Under the pieces are notes generated by a model. That model was given only the letters and a program-made list of their open reading frames with translations. It had not been told where the DNA came from and did no database searches. A DNA stretch of 64,000 nt, from NCBI GenBank assembly GCA_026826555.1, contig JAKSZT010054304.1:30103807-30167806 (forward strand), read 5' to 3'. This document shows positions 47,020 through 58,679 of the stretch, piece by piece. Position 1 is the stretch's first letter, and each line of letters begins with the position of its first letter. Source of the DNA: Tolypeutes matacus. Lineage: Eukaryota; Chordata; Mammalia; Cingulata; Chlamyphoridae. The position numbers and the translations under genes are program-made.

Positions 47020-47175
47020 AAAAAAAAGAGGCACAAGGAAGCTTTTGGGGTAGTGGGTATGTGCAGAATCTTGATTATGGTGAGGGTTTTACAGGTTTAA
47101 GCACAAATTATCTAAGTGCTCACATTAAATACATGCACTATATTATAAGACAATTATACCTCAATAAAACTGAAG
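47020..47175 (+). mobile_element. Ancient L1 3' end
   Basis: It contains GGGTAGTGGGTATGTGCAGAATCTTGATTATGG-like L1 3' UTR sequence and ends with AATTATACCTCAATAAAACTG, the usual terminus of old mammalian L1 subfamilies. Confidence 0.7.
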
Positions 47176-49483
47176 AAAGGATATGTTTGGCAAAATGAGA
47201 GCCAAGCCTTTTGTTCTCAGTATAATCATAATGCCAATATTTGAGAAAGCTGGGCTGAGCTGCCAGGTGTCAAAAGTAGCCAAGTAAGACAAACCAAAGT
47301 TAGAAAAATAGTCAAGCCCTTATTCACATGATGACAGTGTAAGAAGGAGGCTAAGCTGGAGAGGCTCTAATCCCCCACTGTTCTATTTTCCTCTATGGAC
47401 CAATGCTGCATTGCAGGGTGGGGGTGAGATGGATCAGCACAAACATGAGTGTTGTCTCACTGCTGAGGGAGCCTTAAAAAAAAAAAAAAAGGTTCCTGCA
47501 GTTTTATGGATCAAGGTGCCAGGGAATGAGGGCTAGGCCTGGAAAAGTATTGAGTAATGAATCAGCATATAAAAGTCTTTCCCACTTCCCCTTGATAAGG
47601 AGATCTACACAGAGGTGCCAAAAGAAGGTCTCAATTTCAAGCCTCTGATAGGGAGGTCTCTGAATGGAAGCATCTGGGGTAGGAATGCAGATATGCACAA
47701 AAGCTTGACTGGCCAGGGTGGCCTGTGTCCTTGACTACAACTCCCTTCAGATACAGTGATGCTCCAGCTGTGCTTCCAGTATGTGGAGAGAGCAGCTTAC
47801 CCCGTGAAACTTGTCTGGTGAAGTATTTTAATTGCCGATAGTGGGTCTGAAAGATCATGCATAGGTTTTTTGCCAGGAGTTGGACTCCTCACATAAATTA
47901 AACATATATCTAAATACTGTAAGCTTTGACAGAAGATGAATTCTAGGTCAGAATGGATAAAATCAATGAAGTTATTTGAACATATAGATATTCAAATAGT
48001 ATTTGTATTTTGTGTAAGTTAAAATTTACATTTTTATGAAGACAATTATATTTTTGTTATATTTTGCCTGATAATTTTGTAATTTAGAAGATTCTAATGA
48101 TGGACTCAATATTCAACCAAGGCATTACTATTAACACATCAATATGAGAACATTGTTTTTATTGACTAGAAAATTTATGCAGCAGCTATTTTAATGAAAC
48201 CATAAAATTATGAATATAGAACCTTACTATTTTTTCCTTATATTTCCTATATAAATCTTTTAATGATAATGTGTAAGATTGTTTTTCTATGAACAATTTG
48301 TTTTCCTTTGGTCATAAAAATCACTATATTTTCTTGATTTTTATTTAATCTTTGACTTTCCTTATATGAGTCTATTGAGATCCTATATTTGTTCTGGTAA
48401 GTAATTTCTCACTAGCTCTTTTTGATCAATATTTGATTAATTTTGGTCTAGTAATTAAAATCTCATTGTGTTTTAAAGGCTTCTGGTATGCAGTATGATG
48501 AAAAATAATCGAATATCTCAGTAACAATGAATAATACTTGTGGTTAAAGGTAAGAGTTATAAAACTATTACTTGACTAATATGATTTCTCAAAGACTGTA
48601 TTTACACAGAATAACTTTTATTTATACAGATAAACTTACCAATTATCTTTTTACTGATAATTCACTTACAAGTTTCAATTTTGTCTGACAAAATATATAT
48701 CTATATCTAAAAAGGGAAGACATTTGAAGAAACACAAATTGTATATATGAACTTTGAAAAATCTTTTTTAGTTTTTTTGCATGTTAACATTTATTTTCTC
48801 AAATTTATCCATGGGTTGTGCCCCCTTAAGTTGAATCTCTCTTAAAAATAACCCCTTATACCACACCATAAGTTTTCAAAATTATTTTTGAATAAGCAAT
48901 AGTACTATAATGAAGGCAGAAATAACAAAAAAAACAAGAGGTTTGATTGCCGTCTGTTCAAGAAGCAATTGGATCCCTGGATCCCCTCCCACAGTGTAGA
49001 CCACCTCACCTCTTCCACATCCTAGAGAAAAAGAGAGTAATATAAGTTATCATGGGCTTCTTTTTTTAAAGTTTCTTGAAAAAAGTGAAATAGATTAAGC
49101 TGTACTTGCAAAATTGTTAGCCAAAACCTGCGTTATATCTTTGCCCCTTAAAAACCTTTGATTATTTTCTAAAAAGATTATTTTCTAAAAGAACATATTT
49201 GGTTATAGCTGAGCAACATGGAAACTTACATATTCCCAGTGATGCATCAGAGCAATATGAGGTATATACCCGTATATTTGGTCTGTGGAGTGCATTTGGT
49301 CTGTGGAGTGCATTTGTACCTATAACAAATTTTGATAATTAAAATTTTCAGAAAACAAAGATCACATGTGAAAATAACAAATAAATTCTTTAAGAGTGCT
49401 TGAAAAGTTATTGAAAAAGAATATAAATCAAGCAGTTTTGGGAATGGGGTGGTGGCAACATACTCGTCTTAAATAATAGTAGT
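47176..49483. other. Unique AT-rich stretch
   Basis: No coding frame or RNA gene was recognised. 47200-47860 is relatively G+C-rich with short frames only. An A run lies at 47476-47490. Confidence 0.5.
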
Positions 49484-49697
49484 TATTGAAGTTTTACTTT
49501 GTGACAAGCAACATTCTCAATGTACTACCTGTATTGATTCATTTAAAACTCAAATAAAACAACCATGAAGTATTAATATATTTCCCATTTTAGAGATGAC
49601 TAAACAGGCACAGATTGATTAAGGAATTGGCCCAAAGTGATATTGAGCAACCATTGGAGCCTGACATTGAACTCAGGCAGTGATACTCCAGAGGCCA
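49484..49697 (+). repeat. MIR element (ancient tRNA-derived SINE)
   Basis: The MIR order is clear: TTTACTTTGTGACAAGCAAC, TTGATTCATTTAAAACTC, CCCATTTTAGAGATGACTAAA with CAGGCACAGATTGATTAAGG next to it, TTGGCCCAAAGTGATATTGA, and TTGAACTCAGGCAGTGATAC ending in CTCCAGAGGCC. It is well preserved for an element shared by all mammals. Confidence 0.9.
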
Positions 49698-52600
49698 TCA
49701 TGAGAAAAATGATTGTTCTTACAGCCAAAAGAACTGAATAGCAGACATTTGTTTCCCACCAATGGTGGTCCTTTAATTTTATTACTGCTGTTAGAATCTC
49801 TGTGACTATGAGAATGATCAGGTTCATCTCTGTAATCTATTTCAAAGGTGAATGTTTTGTTCGGAGTGGTTATTAATGAACTTGAGATATGGGCATTAAG
49901 CATAGGATTGGCAGAAAACAAAATGAACTATCTTATCTACAGATGCATTGATGCATTGAAATGTAATCTGCACAAATAAAAATATTTCATTTTGAGTAGA
50001 CAAGCTTATCTGTTCTTAGAGTAAAACCAATTGGAATTTGGCAGGGTTCCTGCTCTCCTTTGTCTTGGATTATTTTCCATTGAATGGAAAAACAATGTTA
50101 CTGAATTGGCTAAAATTGTTAGTGGAAAAATGTTGCTTTTGAATTTTCAAAGCAAAACATTGTTTTCTTTTTAATCTGATGTGTATAGTTAAAGAAATTG
50201 ATATTAATTTTCAACAGCTACAATTATATAATTTTATATTTAATTATCCTTCTTGCAAAATGTTTGTTTTACAGTTATTAAAATTGAAAAATAAATTGAT
50301 TCAGTGCATATGTTTTCATTTTATTTTCTTAGAATGTTTACCATTGATATGGCAAGGTTTAAAGTATATATACTAAAATCCTCCTTGCCACCTAATACTA
50401 TTTCATATGTACATATTTTAAATAAAGAGATAATAGAAAAAATTAAGATACATAAGTAATATTACAAAATATTCTAAATGTATAATTTATTATTCTAATT
50501 TCTTTGTTTCTTGATTATCAGATTAGAAGTACATTCTATAGTTTTTAATTCATTTATTCAACAACTTCCCTAACCAAAATTTCCATATGTAAGGATCTGT
50601 GACTTCACATCAAATTTATACACTGGAATGTTTTACTTATATTTAACATCTAATTAAAAAAACAACAACATTAGAATGCAAGTTCCTTTATTGGCTATGA
50701 TTGTAGCCTCGTTGCCATGATTAGCATCTTTTTTATAGGCAATTCATAAATACGTGTAGGCTGACAAAAGCACGGGAAATCAAAACTGGTATAAGATAAG
50801 TAAGGTTAATTTGGATATAGGGAATAGAAATAGGAAACAGAAGGATTCATACACTAACTAAACAAACAGCCATTTAGTGTCAATGATTGACCCTCAATTT
50901 AACCTTTGATAGTAATTTGAGCAAAAGAGCAAATATAAAACAGCAAATAAGCAACCAAACAGAGGGATTTTTGACCGGTCATGCTACATGCTGTCCAAGT
51001 AACAAGGCTGAGAAAAGCAGGGATTAATTTCACATTATTCCCATTTGAAAACATTTATTCTCAAGGGAATACATGGCTTCGTGCAGAATGACAGAAAGAG
51101 GAGATTAAGCTTCTTCTTCCCACCCCATTCATCCCCTTCTGATATTTCCTCTTTCTGCCTCCAGGTGCATACATCTGTGTCACCAGATATCCTGATATCA
51201 GCGTGATTTTAATTTCATTATCACCTCTTTATATTCAGTAAGGGTATCTGGAAACATTATCTACAAGGGGATGGGAGATCCAGTGTTCACAATGAGCTCT
51301 CCTGGATTTTTGTTTCACTCATTTTCCAAAATATTACTAAAAAAATGTTTTTAATTGTTGCTATTCAGTCCCTTCTGTTCTTGATATAGTTAACATGTTT
51401 TTGTTGCAACTCTTTGGCTGATCAATCATGATCTCAATGAAAAACAGAAGACATGCTCAAAATAAGATAATTCAAGAAGGGCTGATTTAGTGAAAGAACC
51501 AAGTAATAGCAGCAATTGAATTGACAGCACCCACTAGGCCTTAAAATTGGAGAAAAGGAGAGGTAGAGATTGTCAGATAGAGTCACCACCAAGAGCAGAT
51601 GACTGACCTTCAGTCAGAGGACACAAGTCCAGAGCAACTAAAATGTGTGAAGCCAGGGAAATTAATTTCATGATCTAGTCCCCTTACCTTACTTTGGATT
51701 TCCTGCCAGTGCCCCTCACTGGCAAAACTCGAATGGAAACCAGAGGAGATAGGTACCCATTCAGACAGCCTTCTGGGACAAAGAATAAGGTGGAGACTGT
51801 ATTTGAAAGAGCAAATATGCTACCTATTCCTCTGGCGTTCTCATAAATCTGAGTATCTAGCTATTTCCACTTACAAAAACAGAGAAATATTTATATAGTT
51901 TAGAATTAAATATGCATTTACTTGATTATTCCAAAAAGTATGTTACCTATCATGTGTCAGGATCTTCTCAAGTTATGGAAAATAAAAGCATAATTTCCCA
52001 GTCTAATATAATTCATATTTGGGGGGAGAAATATTGGCATGGTAAGTGAAGGGAAATTGATAAATGACTATTACTTTGAGAATAGAGAAGAAGAACATGT
52101 AACCAATTTCAGCAGCTGATGAAGGTGTAAGTAGAATAAATATAAAGCTTCTATTTTTAGACCTGAGGATAGTGGTATCTGACTAATATCAAATGATTGT
52201 AAAGGACATCGGCATGTAGGGACTATGAAAGTAAGCTTTTTTTGCAACAAAGTAAGACTGGAGTCATTTAATAGAATACTAAAAGAGACAGGTATTTATG
52301 TAGTAACTTGGATTTAAGTTGAAAAGGTTAAAATGAGATACACTTGATTAAGAAGTTGTGAAGATTTTGACTTGGCCACATATTCAGCAAAATATTTTCT
52401 ATTAATTATGCCCTCATTAAGACCTGTGACAGAGCCCTGGCACATTTTGTAAGATACATTGATGGTGAAATGTTTTGGGCTTTAAAACAAATTCAGAAGT
52501 ATGTTTTTATGAGGCAGTGAGTTAATTTTGATATCCAAAAGTTGAGTAGTCTGAAGTTAATAGCCTCAGTCATTAAGTTTGTTAACTTTAGAATATGATT

Positions 52601-53607
52601 AAGTCTATACATGGAAAATAAAGAATATCTTTCATGATCCTACTATTTTTCCAGGCTATGATGACATTTATTTTTCTTTAATGATCTTTGTTAAAAGAAC
52701 AGTTTCAACATGTAAGAAAAACAAAATATAAATGTTTATAATATATTTTTTTAAATTAGAGATGTAAAATTCTACAAACTTTAATTGAAGATACTTCCAG
52801 TTTTATCTGTCAAAATATCACTTATAATCATTTCTGATACTGAAAAAATAATTTTTAAATAATTTTTGTTTCATATGTGTATGGAATGTTTCTTCTTTGC
52901 CAGAATACAGGAGTCCCTCAGGATCTATTCCCTTCCTAGTCACCAGACCTAAAACTACAGTCAAGTTAGAATATAACCTGTTTGGGAAAGTTCTAGACCT
53001 GCTAAGGGAAGAAAGGGTCTATGTGGAAAGGAACTTAGAGGATATAGAAACATGTACCAAGCTATATCCTGATAGTTCTGGAAAAGAAAATGTTTATTGG
53101 TATGGAGCACACTCTCACAGTCATGTATTTCACAGTCTGTCAAGGTCTCCAAAAATTGATACAAACACATTACTTGTTTGCACCTTGGAAACTTAGAGAA
53201 AGTGATTGCTTGCACTTATTGAAGTAGGAATGCCATAACTACAAAGATAGTTTTATGTGAAAGGATCAAATTGTGCATAATAAACGTGGACATGCCAACC
53301 TGGAAATAGGAAAACCAATTATCTGAATATGTTCCCAAAAAGTCCCAAAAGATACTTCATTTACCAAAATTTTAAGGACATAGTCAAGAAGCTCTGTGGT
53401 AGCTGATCTCCATGAGCATGGGCTGATTAAGAGAGATGCTGTTGTATATTCAGGATTAAAAACTAACACTTGCAATGAAATGATACTGAAATAATAGAGC
53501 TCATGAGATGGGTGCAATCATTATAATAAGGGGCAAGGTCAGAGTGGCTGCTAAGGAGGCTTAACCCAGAAGATGTTTGTTTTGCTCATATCTCTGTATG
53601 CATGAGG
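49698..53607. other. Unique stretch without recognised genes
   Basis: Ordinary AT-rich sequence. The longest frame is 99 codons at 52897-53196, of unknown meaning. 52890-53600 is denser in short frames and might be an old retroviral internal sequence next to the LTR at 53613, but no motif confirms it. Confidence 0.45.
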
Positions 53608-53612
53608 TATGG

Positions 53613-54228
53613 TGTATTAGTCATCAAAAAGGGTGCTGATACAAAATACCAGAAATCTGTTGGATTTTATAAAGGGTATTTATTTGGAGTAGAAGCTTAC
53701 AGTTACCAGGCTGTAAAACACAAGTTACTTCCCTCACCAAAGTCTGTTGCCATGTGTTGGAGCAAGATGGCTGCCTGTCTCTGCAAGGGTTCAGTCTCCT
53801 TCTTCCTCCTAAGGCCCTGTGGTCCCAGCTCCTTAAGGCTTTGAGTCTCTCACTGGGGCTTGTTTCATTCTGGGCTCAGCTGCTCTGGTCTCTCCACAAG
53901 GTCAGCTGTAGACCATCAGGCTCTCTCTCTTCCTAGGGCCTCTACCATGTCTTTGGAGCAAACTCTATTTCTCTGTGTTCTACTGTGTGTTTACTTTCCA
54001 GGGTTCTAGCAGCAAAAACTCTCTCTCTTCTGTTCTGTAGTTTTCTCTGTGGGCAGGGACTCAATGTCCTACAGATGTGGACCAATCAAAACCTTAATCA
54101 TAATTTAGTCAAGTAAAAGTGAAACCTCTGAATCCAATACAATCTAATATGCCCAGGGAAACAGACAAGTTCACAAAAAGAATCCAATATCTATTTTTGG
54201 AATTCATAAACAAAATCAAAGTGCTACA
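53613..54228 (-). mobile_element. Solo LTR, antisense, with target-site duplication
   Basis: 616 bp, opening TGTATTAGTCATC and closing AAGTGCTACA on the plus strand. The 5-bp direct repeat TATGG flanks it exactly (53608-53612 and 54229-54233). In element orientation it starts TGTAGCAC, has an AATAAA signal near its end (about 53670-53680) and ends GACTAATACA. It differs in sequence and length from the other LTR family here but shares the ...CTAATACA terminus, consistent with another ERV-L-type family. Confidence 0.88.
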
Positions 54229-54233
54229 TATGG

Positions 54234-54470
54234 TAAAGCCACACACAGATCAAGAGCGAGTGATTGGAAGAGTTTTAAAGATTTATTGTACTTAAAATTT
54301 CCTGGGAAGAGCACAGCAGCCATGCTGGGCTGCACAGGGAAAACACTAGGGTTGGTCAGGAGGGAGAGAGGAAAGCAGAACCAAGTGCCTTCATTGTGGT
54401 TTCAGTGGGTTTGTGGGAGGGATGTACAGGCACACTAATGTGGGATTAATTGGCTATATTTGAAAGTGGT
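54234..54470. other. Unassigned stretch between LTRs
   Basis: About 240 bp of moderately G+C-rich sequence; nothing recognised. Confidence 0.4.
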
Positions 54471-54939
54471 TGTGATGGTTAGGCCAATGTGTCAACTCAG
54501 CCAGGTAATTGTTTCCAGGTGTTTGTTCCAGCAAGCACTGGGCTAATTGTCATACAAGAGCATTTACGGACTTCAATCCCCAGTGAGTTTACTGCGTAGA
54601 TGGCTAAGCAGTAAGCATAGGTGACTGATTACATCTGCATCAATCAGGGAGATTACATTATCAATGGATGACACTTTTATCCAATCAGCTGAATTTCTTA
54701 AAAGGGGAAGTGATTTCAACATTCAGAGAGAATTTCCCAGCTCGTCGTTGGACAGGCAACTTCTCCCAGAAACTCATCAAGTACCTTCCATCAGATTTTC
54801 ATCGGAGCCCCTGGTTTGCAGCCTGCCTGCGGAACCTGGACTTGTGTGTCCCCACGGTCACATGAGAGACTCTTTTAAAATCTCATATTATTGACAGATT
54901 TCGCCTGTTGATTCTGTTTCCCGAGAGAACCTTAATACA
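54471..54939 (+). mobile_element. 5' LTR of the provirus
   Basis: It starts TGTGATGGTTAGGCC and ends CCTTAATACA (469 bp), with TG...CA ends. It is the same family as the solo LTRs at 979-1418 and 13435-13888. The matching 3' LTR is not in the window. Confidence 0.88.
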
Positions 54940-54950
54940 GCTTGGTAGCT

Positions 54951-54967
54951 TGGTACTAGGAGTGGTT
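54951..54967 (+). promoter_or_regulatory. Primer-binding site, tRNA-Leu type
   Basis: TGGTACTAGGAGTGGTT resembles the complement of the 3' end of a leucine tRNA, the primer that gives ERV-L its name. It lies 11 bases after the LTR rather than directly after it. A small CTTGGTA/CTTGGTA duplication before it may explain the offset. The tRNA match is from memory. Confidence 0.65.
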
Positions 54968-54968
54968 C

Positions 54969-56906
54969 TTGAGGAACAGAGTCTTAAACATGGGATGTCT
55001 GAAGTGGTTATGTGAGTTTTGTAATTGGCTTTCTATGCTAATTGGACTCAGGAGTACTAATGAATCCCTTTCTAATAATGAGGTTGTTAATAGTCCATGG
55101 TGTGAGTTGGCAATAGAGATAAGCAAAATAGCATCACTGGATTCTCCCACTTCCACGCTTATAAGAAGCAAGGATCTGGGTGAGAGTGTTTTTAACACCT
55201 TAACAGAATTTTGTGGAGTCAAAAAGTATAATGATATTGGCTGGCTCCTCCTAGATACTCTGGGTATAGTTATAAAAGAAAAAGATGAGTTAAAGTCTTC
55301 AAATTTGAAACTTAAATGCCGCAAGAACAATATGAAAGTTTGTACGTGTGCCTTGAAAGAAAATCTTGTCTCCTAGAGCCACAGACTTGAGATATCTGAG
55401 AATCAAGCCCAGACTCTCATTGTACGAGTAGCAGAATTACAGAGGAAACTAAAATCTCAACCTCACAGGGTTTCTGCAATTAAAATGAAGGCATTGATTG
55501 GAAAGGAGTGGAACCCCGAGGATTGGGACAGAGACGTGGGATGATGATAATATTGGTGGGGACATTAGAACCCTAAATTCTGCTGAGACTTTACCAGATA
55601 AACCTGTGATAGCCTGCCTTGTGGAGACCACACCTTGTCAACCTTGTATCATCCAGCCTCCAACCTGCCCCAGGGATTCCACACCTCCTTCCAGCCCTGA
55701 GGCGGGTACCAGCCAAATGGAAGCCTGCACTGCCCAGCCTCTGGCCTGCCCCAGGGTGTCTGGACCTCCTCCCAGCCACAAGGCAGGTACCAGCCAATCT
55801 CCAGCATTTACTGCCCAGCATCCAGTATGCCCTGAGGAATCTGTCTTCCAACCCCTGCCTGAAGAGATTAATCCTGTCTCACCAGAAGAAAATGCAAAGG
55901 AATGCCCTCAGGTCAGTAGCCTGCAAGACATCTCTAATCCTTCTCCTTACCCACACCCACCCCTCTTGTCTTCGAGACCCATTACTAGACTAAAATTACA
56001 ACAAGCCCCCAAAGGTGAAATATAAAGTGTGACCCATGAGGAAGTCTGCTATACTCTGAAAGAACTGCATGAGTTTTCCAACTTGTATAGACAGAAATCA
56101 GGGGAATATGTGTGGAATTGGATACTAAGGGTATGGGATAATGGTGGAATGAATATAAAGTTGGATCAGGCTGAATTTATTGATATGGGCCCACCAAGCA
56201 GAAATTCTGGATTCAACGCTGTAGCTCAAGGGGTTAGAAAGGGCTCTAACAGACTGTTTGTGTGGCTGACTGAAGCATGGACCAAACGATGGCCTAGCAT
56301 GTCTGACATTGAGTGCCTGATTTGCTGTGGTATACAGTAGATGAGGGGATTCAAAGGCTTAGAGAGATTGGAATGCTAGAATGAATTTACCATTTGAGAC
56401 CTGCCCAGCCACCCCAGGAATGTCCAGAGGACACACCTTTAACCAGGACTGTGAGGAATAAATCTGTAAGACTAACTCCATCTTCTCTGAAGAGCTCTGT
56501 TTTTGCTCTTCTCTGCAGTCAAGATATTACTGTAGGCGGATCTGTAATGGAATTGGAATCCTCAAACATTTTGGGGATGATCAGATCTCCATCAGGTAAA
56601 AGTCAAGTATCAGCAGTTAATCACCAAAGGCAAGGTGGGTGTGGCTACTGCAATGAAAGACATATTCAAAGCAACACACAGAATAGTCTGAGTTGCATGG
56701 ACTTATGGTGTTGGCTAATAGATCATGGGGTACCCAGAAGTGAAATACATGGGCAGTCTACTAAATTTCTTCTGGATCTGTATAAGCAGAAGAGTTCTAG
56801 GTCAAGTGAACAAAATCCTAACTCAAATTACAGATGCAGAGAATCACGGCCCCTTAATCAATTCCCAGATTTGAGACAGTTTACAGACCCAGAGCCCCTT
56901 GAATGA
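54969..56906 (+). pseudogene. ERV-L-like gag region, broken
   Basis: Four open stretches follow one another. 54969-55376 (135 codons) is a matrix-like N-terminus ending in a Lys-rich segment. 55498-56025 (175 codons) is very rich in Pro, Ser and Cys, with repeated PACP/PPSSPEAGTSQ-like units about 36 residues apart. 56029-56340 (103 codons) has the capsid-like stretch with YRQKSGEYVWNWILRVWDNG. 56394-56906 (170 codons) has LIDHGVPRSEIHG. The second and third share a frame split by one stop near 56023; the first and fourth lie in another frame. Gag forms the particle shell; no complete Gag is possible here. Assignment rests on position and family resemblance. Confidence 0.7.
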
Positions 56907-56924
56907 GGAGAAGGCCAGGTCCCC

Positions 56925-58616
56925 TTGGGGAAGGATCCTCTTAAACTGCCAAAAATTTATACTGTTCATCTTCCTCCCACCTTTCCTCAGGAAGACCTAC
57001 GGCCTTTTGCCAGAGTAACTGTGCATTGGGGAAAAGGAAATGATCAGACATTTGGGGGATTATTAGACATTGGCTCAGAAGTGACATTAATTCCAGGAGA
57101 CCCAAAATGTCACTGTGGTCCACCAGTCAGAGTAGGGGCTTCTGGAGGTCAGGTGATTGATGGAGTTTTAGCTCAGGTCCGTTTCACAGTGGGTCCAGTG
57201 GGTACCCAGTCCCATTCTGTAGTTATTTCTCCAGTTCCAGAATGCATAATTGGAATAGACATACTCAGTAACTGGCAGAATCCCCACATTGGATCCCTGA
57301 CTTTTGGAGTGATGGCTATTATGGTTGGAAAGGCCAAGTGGAAGCCTCTAAAACTGCCCCTGCCTAGCAAAATAGTAATTCAAAGGCAATACTGGATTCC
57401 TGGAGGTATTACAGAGATTAGTGCCACTATCAAGGATTTGAAGGATGCAGGGGTGATGATTCCCACCCCATCCCCATTTAACTCTCCTATTTGGCCTGTG
57501 CAGAAAACAGATGGATCTTGGAGGATGACAGTAGATTACTGTAAACTTAACCAGGTGGTGACTCCAATTGCAGCTGCAGTCCCAGATGTGGTATTATTGC
57601 TTGAGCAAATCAACACTTCCCCTGGTACCTGGTAAGGAGCTGTTGATCTGGCAAATGTTTTTTTCTCAATTTCCATTAGTAAGGACCACCAGAAACAGTT
57701 TGCTTTCAGCTGGCAAGGCCAGCAGTATACCTTCACAGTCCTGCCTCAGGGGTATATCAGCTCTCCAGCCCTATGTCATAATATTGTCCTCAGGGACCTT
57801 GATAGTCTCTCCCTCCCACGAGACATCACATTGGTCCATTATATTGATGATATCATGTTGATAGGACCTACTGAGCAAGAAGTAGCAAAGACTCTATATT
57901 TATTGGTAAGGCATTTGCATGAGAGAAGATGGGAGATAAATTCAAGAAAAATACAGGGTCCTTCCGCCTCAGTGAAATTTCTAGGTGTCCAGTGGTGTGG
58001 GACCTGTCGAGATATCCATTCTAAAGTAAAGGCTAAGCTGTTGCACCTGTCCCCTCTTGCAAACAAAAAAGAGGCACAAAGCTTAGTTGGCCTCTTTGGA
58101 TTTTGGAGACAACACATTCCTCATTTGGGTGTGCTACTCCAGCCCATTTACCGAGTGACCAGAAAAACTGCTAGTTTTGATTGGGGACTGGAACAAGAGG
58201 AGTCTCTGCGACAGGTCCAGGCTGCTGTGCAAGCTGCTCTACAACTTGGACCATATGATCCAGCAGATCCAATGGTGCTGGAAGTTTCAGTGGCAAATAG
58301 AGATGCTGTCTGGAGCCTTTGGCAGGCCCCTATGGGGGAATCACAATGCAGACCCTTAGGATTTTGGAGCAAAGCCTTGCCATCCTCTGCAGAGAACTCT
58401 GCCCCTTTTGAGAAGCAGCTTTTGGCTTGCTACTGGGCCTTTGTAGAGACTGAACGGTTAACCATGGTCCATCAAGTTACCATGAGATCTGAGTTGCTTA
58501 TCATGAGCTGGGTATTGTCTGACTCACCAAACCATAAAGTTGGGCGTGCACAGCAGCACTACATAATAAAGTGGAAGTGGTATATACTAGATAGGGCTCC
58601 AGCAGGTCCTTTTTAG
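56925..58616 (+). pseudogene. ERV-L-like protease - reverse transcriptase, one in-frame stop
   Basis: A single reading frame of 564 codons is interrupted by one TAA at 57633-57635 and closed by TAG at 58614-58616. The protease is at about residues 30-130: the active site reads [12 protein letters not shown], with Ile where aspartic proteases have Thr or Ser. Reverse transcriptase begins near residue 150: [16 protein letters not shown], the motif-A Asp (57645-57647), LPQGYISSPALCHN, and the YIDD catalytic box (57840-57851). A connection segment with VGLFGFWRQHIPHLG and the start of an RNase H-like domain follow. The frame ends where L1-c begins, so RNase H is incomplete and integrase is missing. 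The stop just before motif A removes the polymerase core from any translated product. Confidence 0.88.
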
Positions 58617-58679
58617 AACAACTAAAATGATAAGAAGAGAAATAAAAAAAAACATATGGCATACATAAACCAAAAGAAA

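Larger units (their letters stand above)
54471..58616 (+). mobile_element. ERV-L-like provirus, 5' part, truncated by an L1
   Basis: The order is 5' LTR, primer-binding site, gag-like frames, and a protease-reverse transcriptase frame. It stops at 58616 at the start of an L1. Integrase, any dUTPase and the 3' LTR are absent from the window. No env is seen. LTR family members occur as solo copies at 979-1418 and 13435-13888. The pol frame is far better preserved than the remnant at 1-2692, so this insertion is younger. Confidence 0.85.

Noticed and set aside
52897..53196. A 99-codon frame as a possible small gene
   Set aside because: No start context, splice signals, domain or homology I can recognise; a chance frame or old retroviral debris is more likely.
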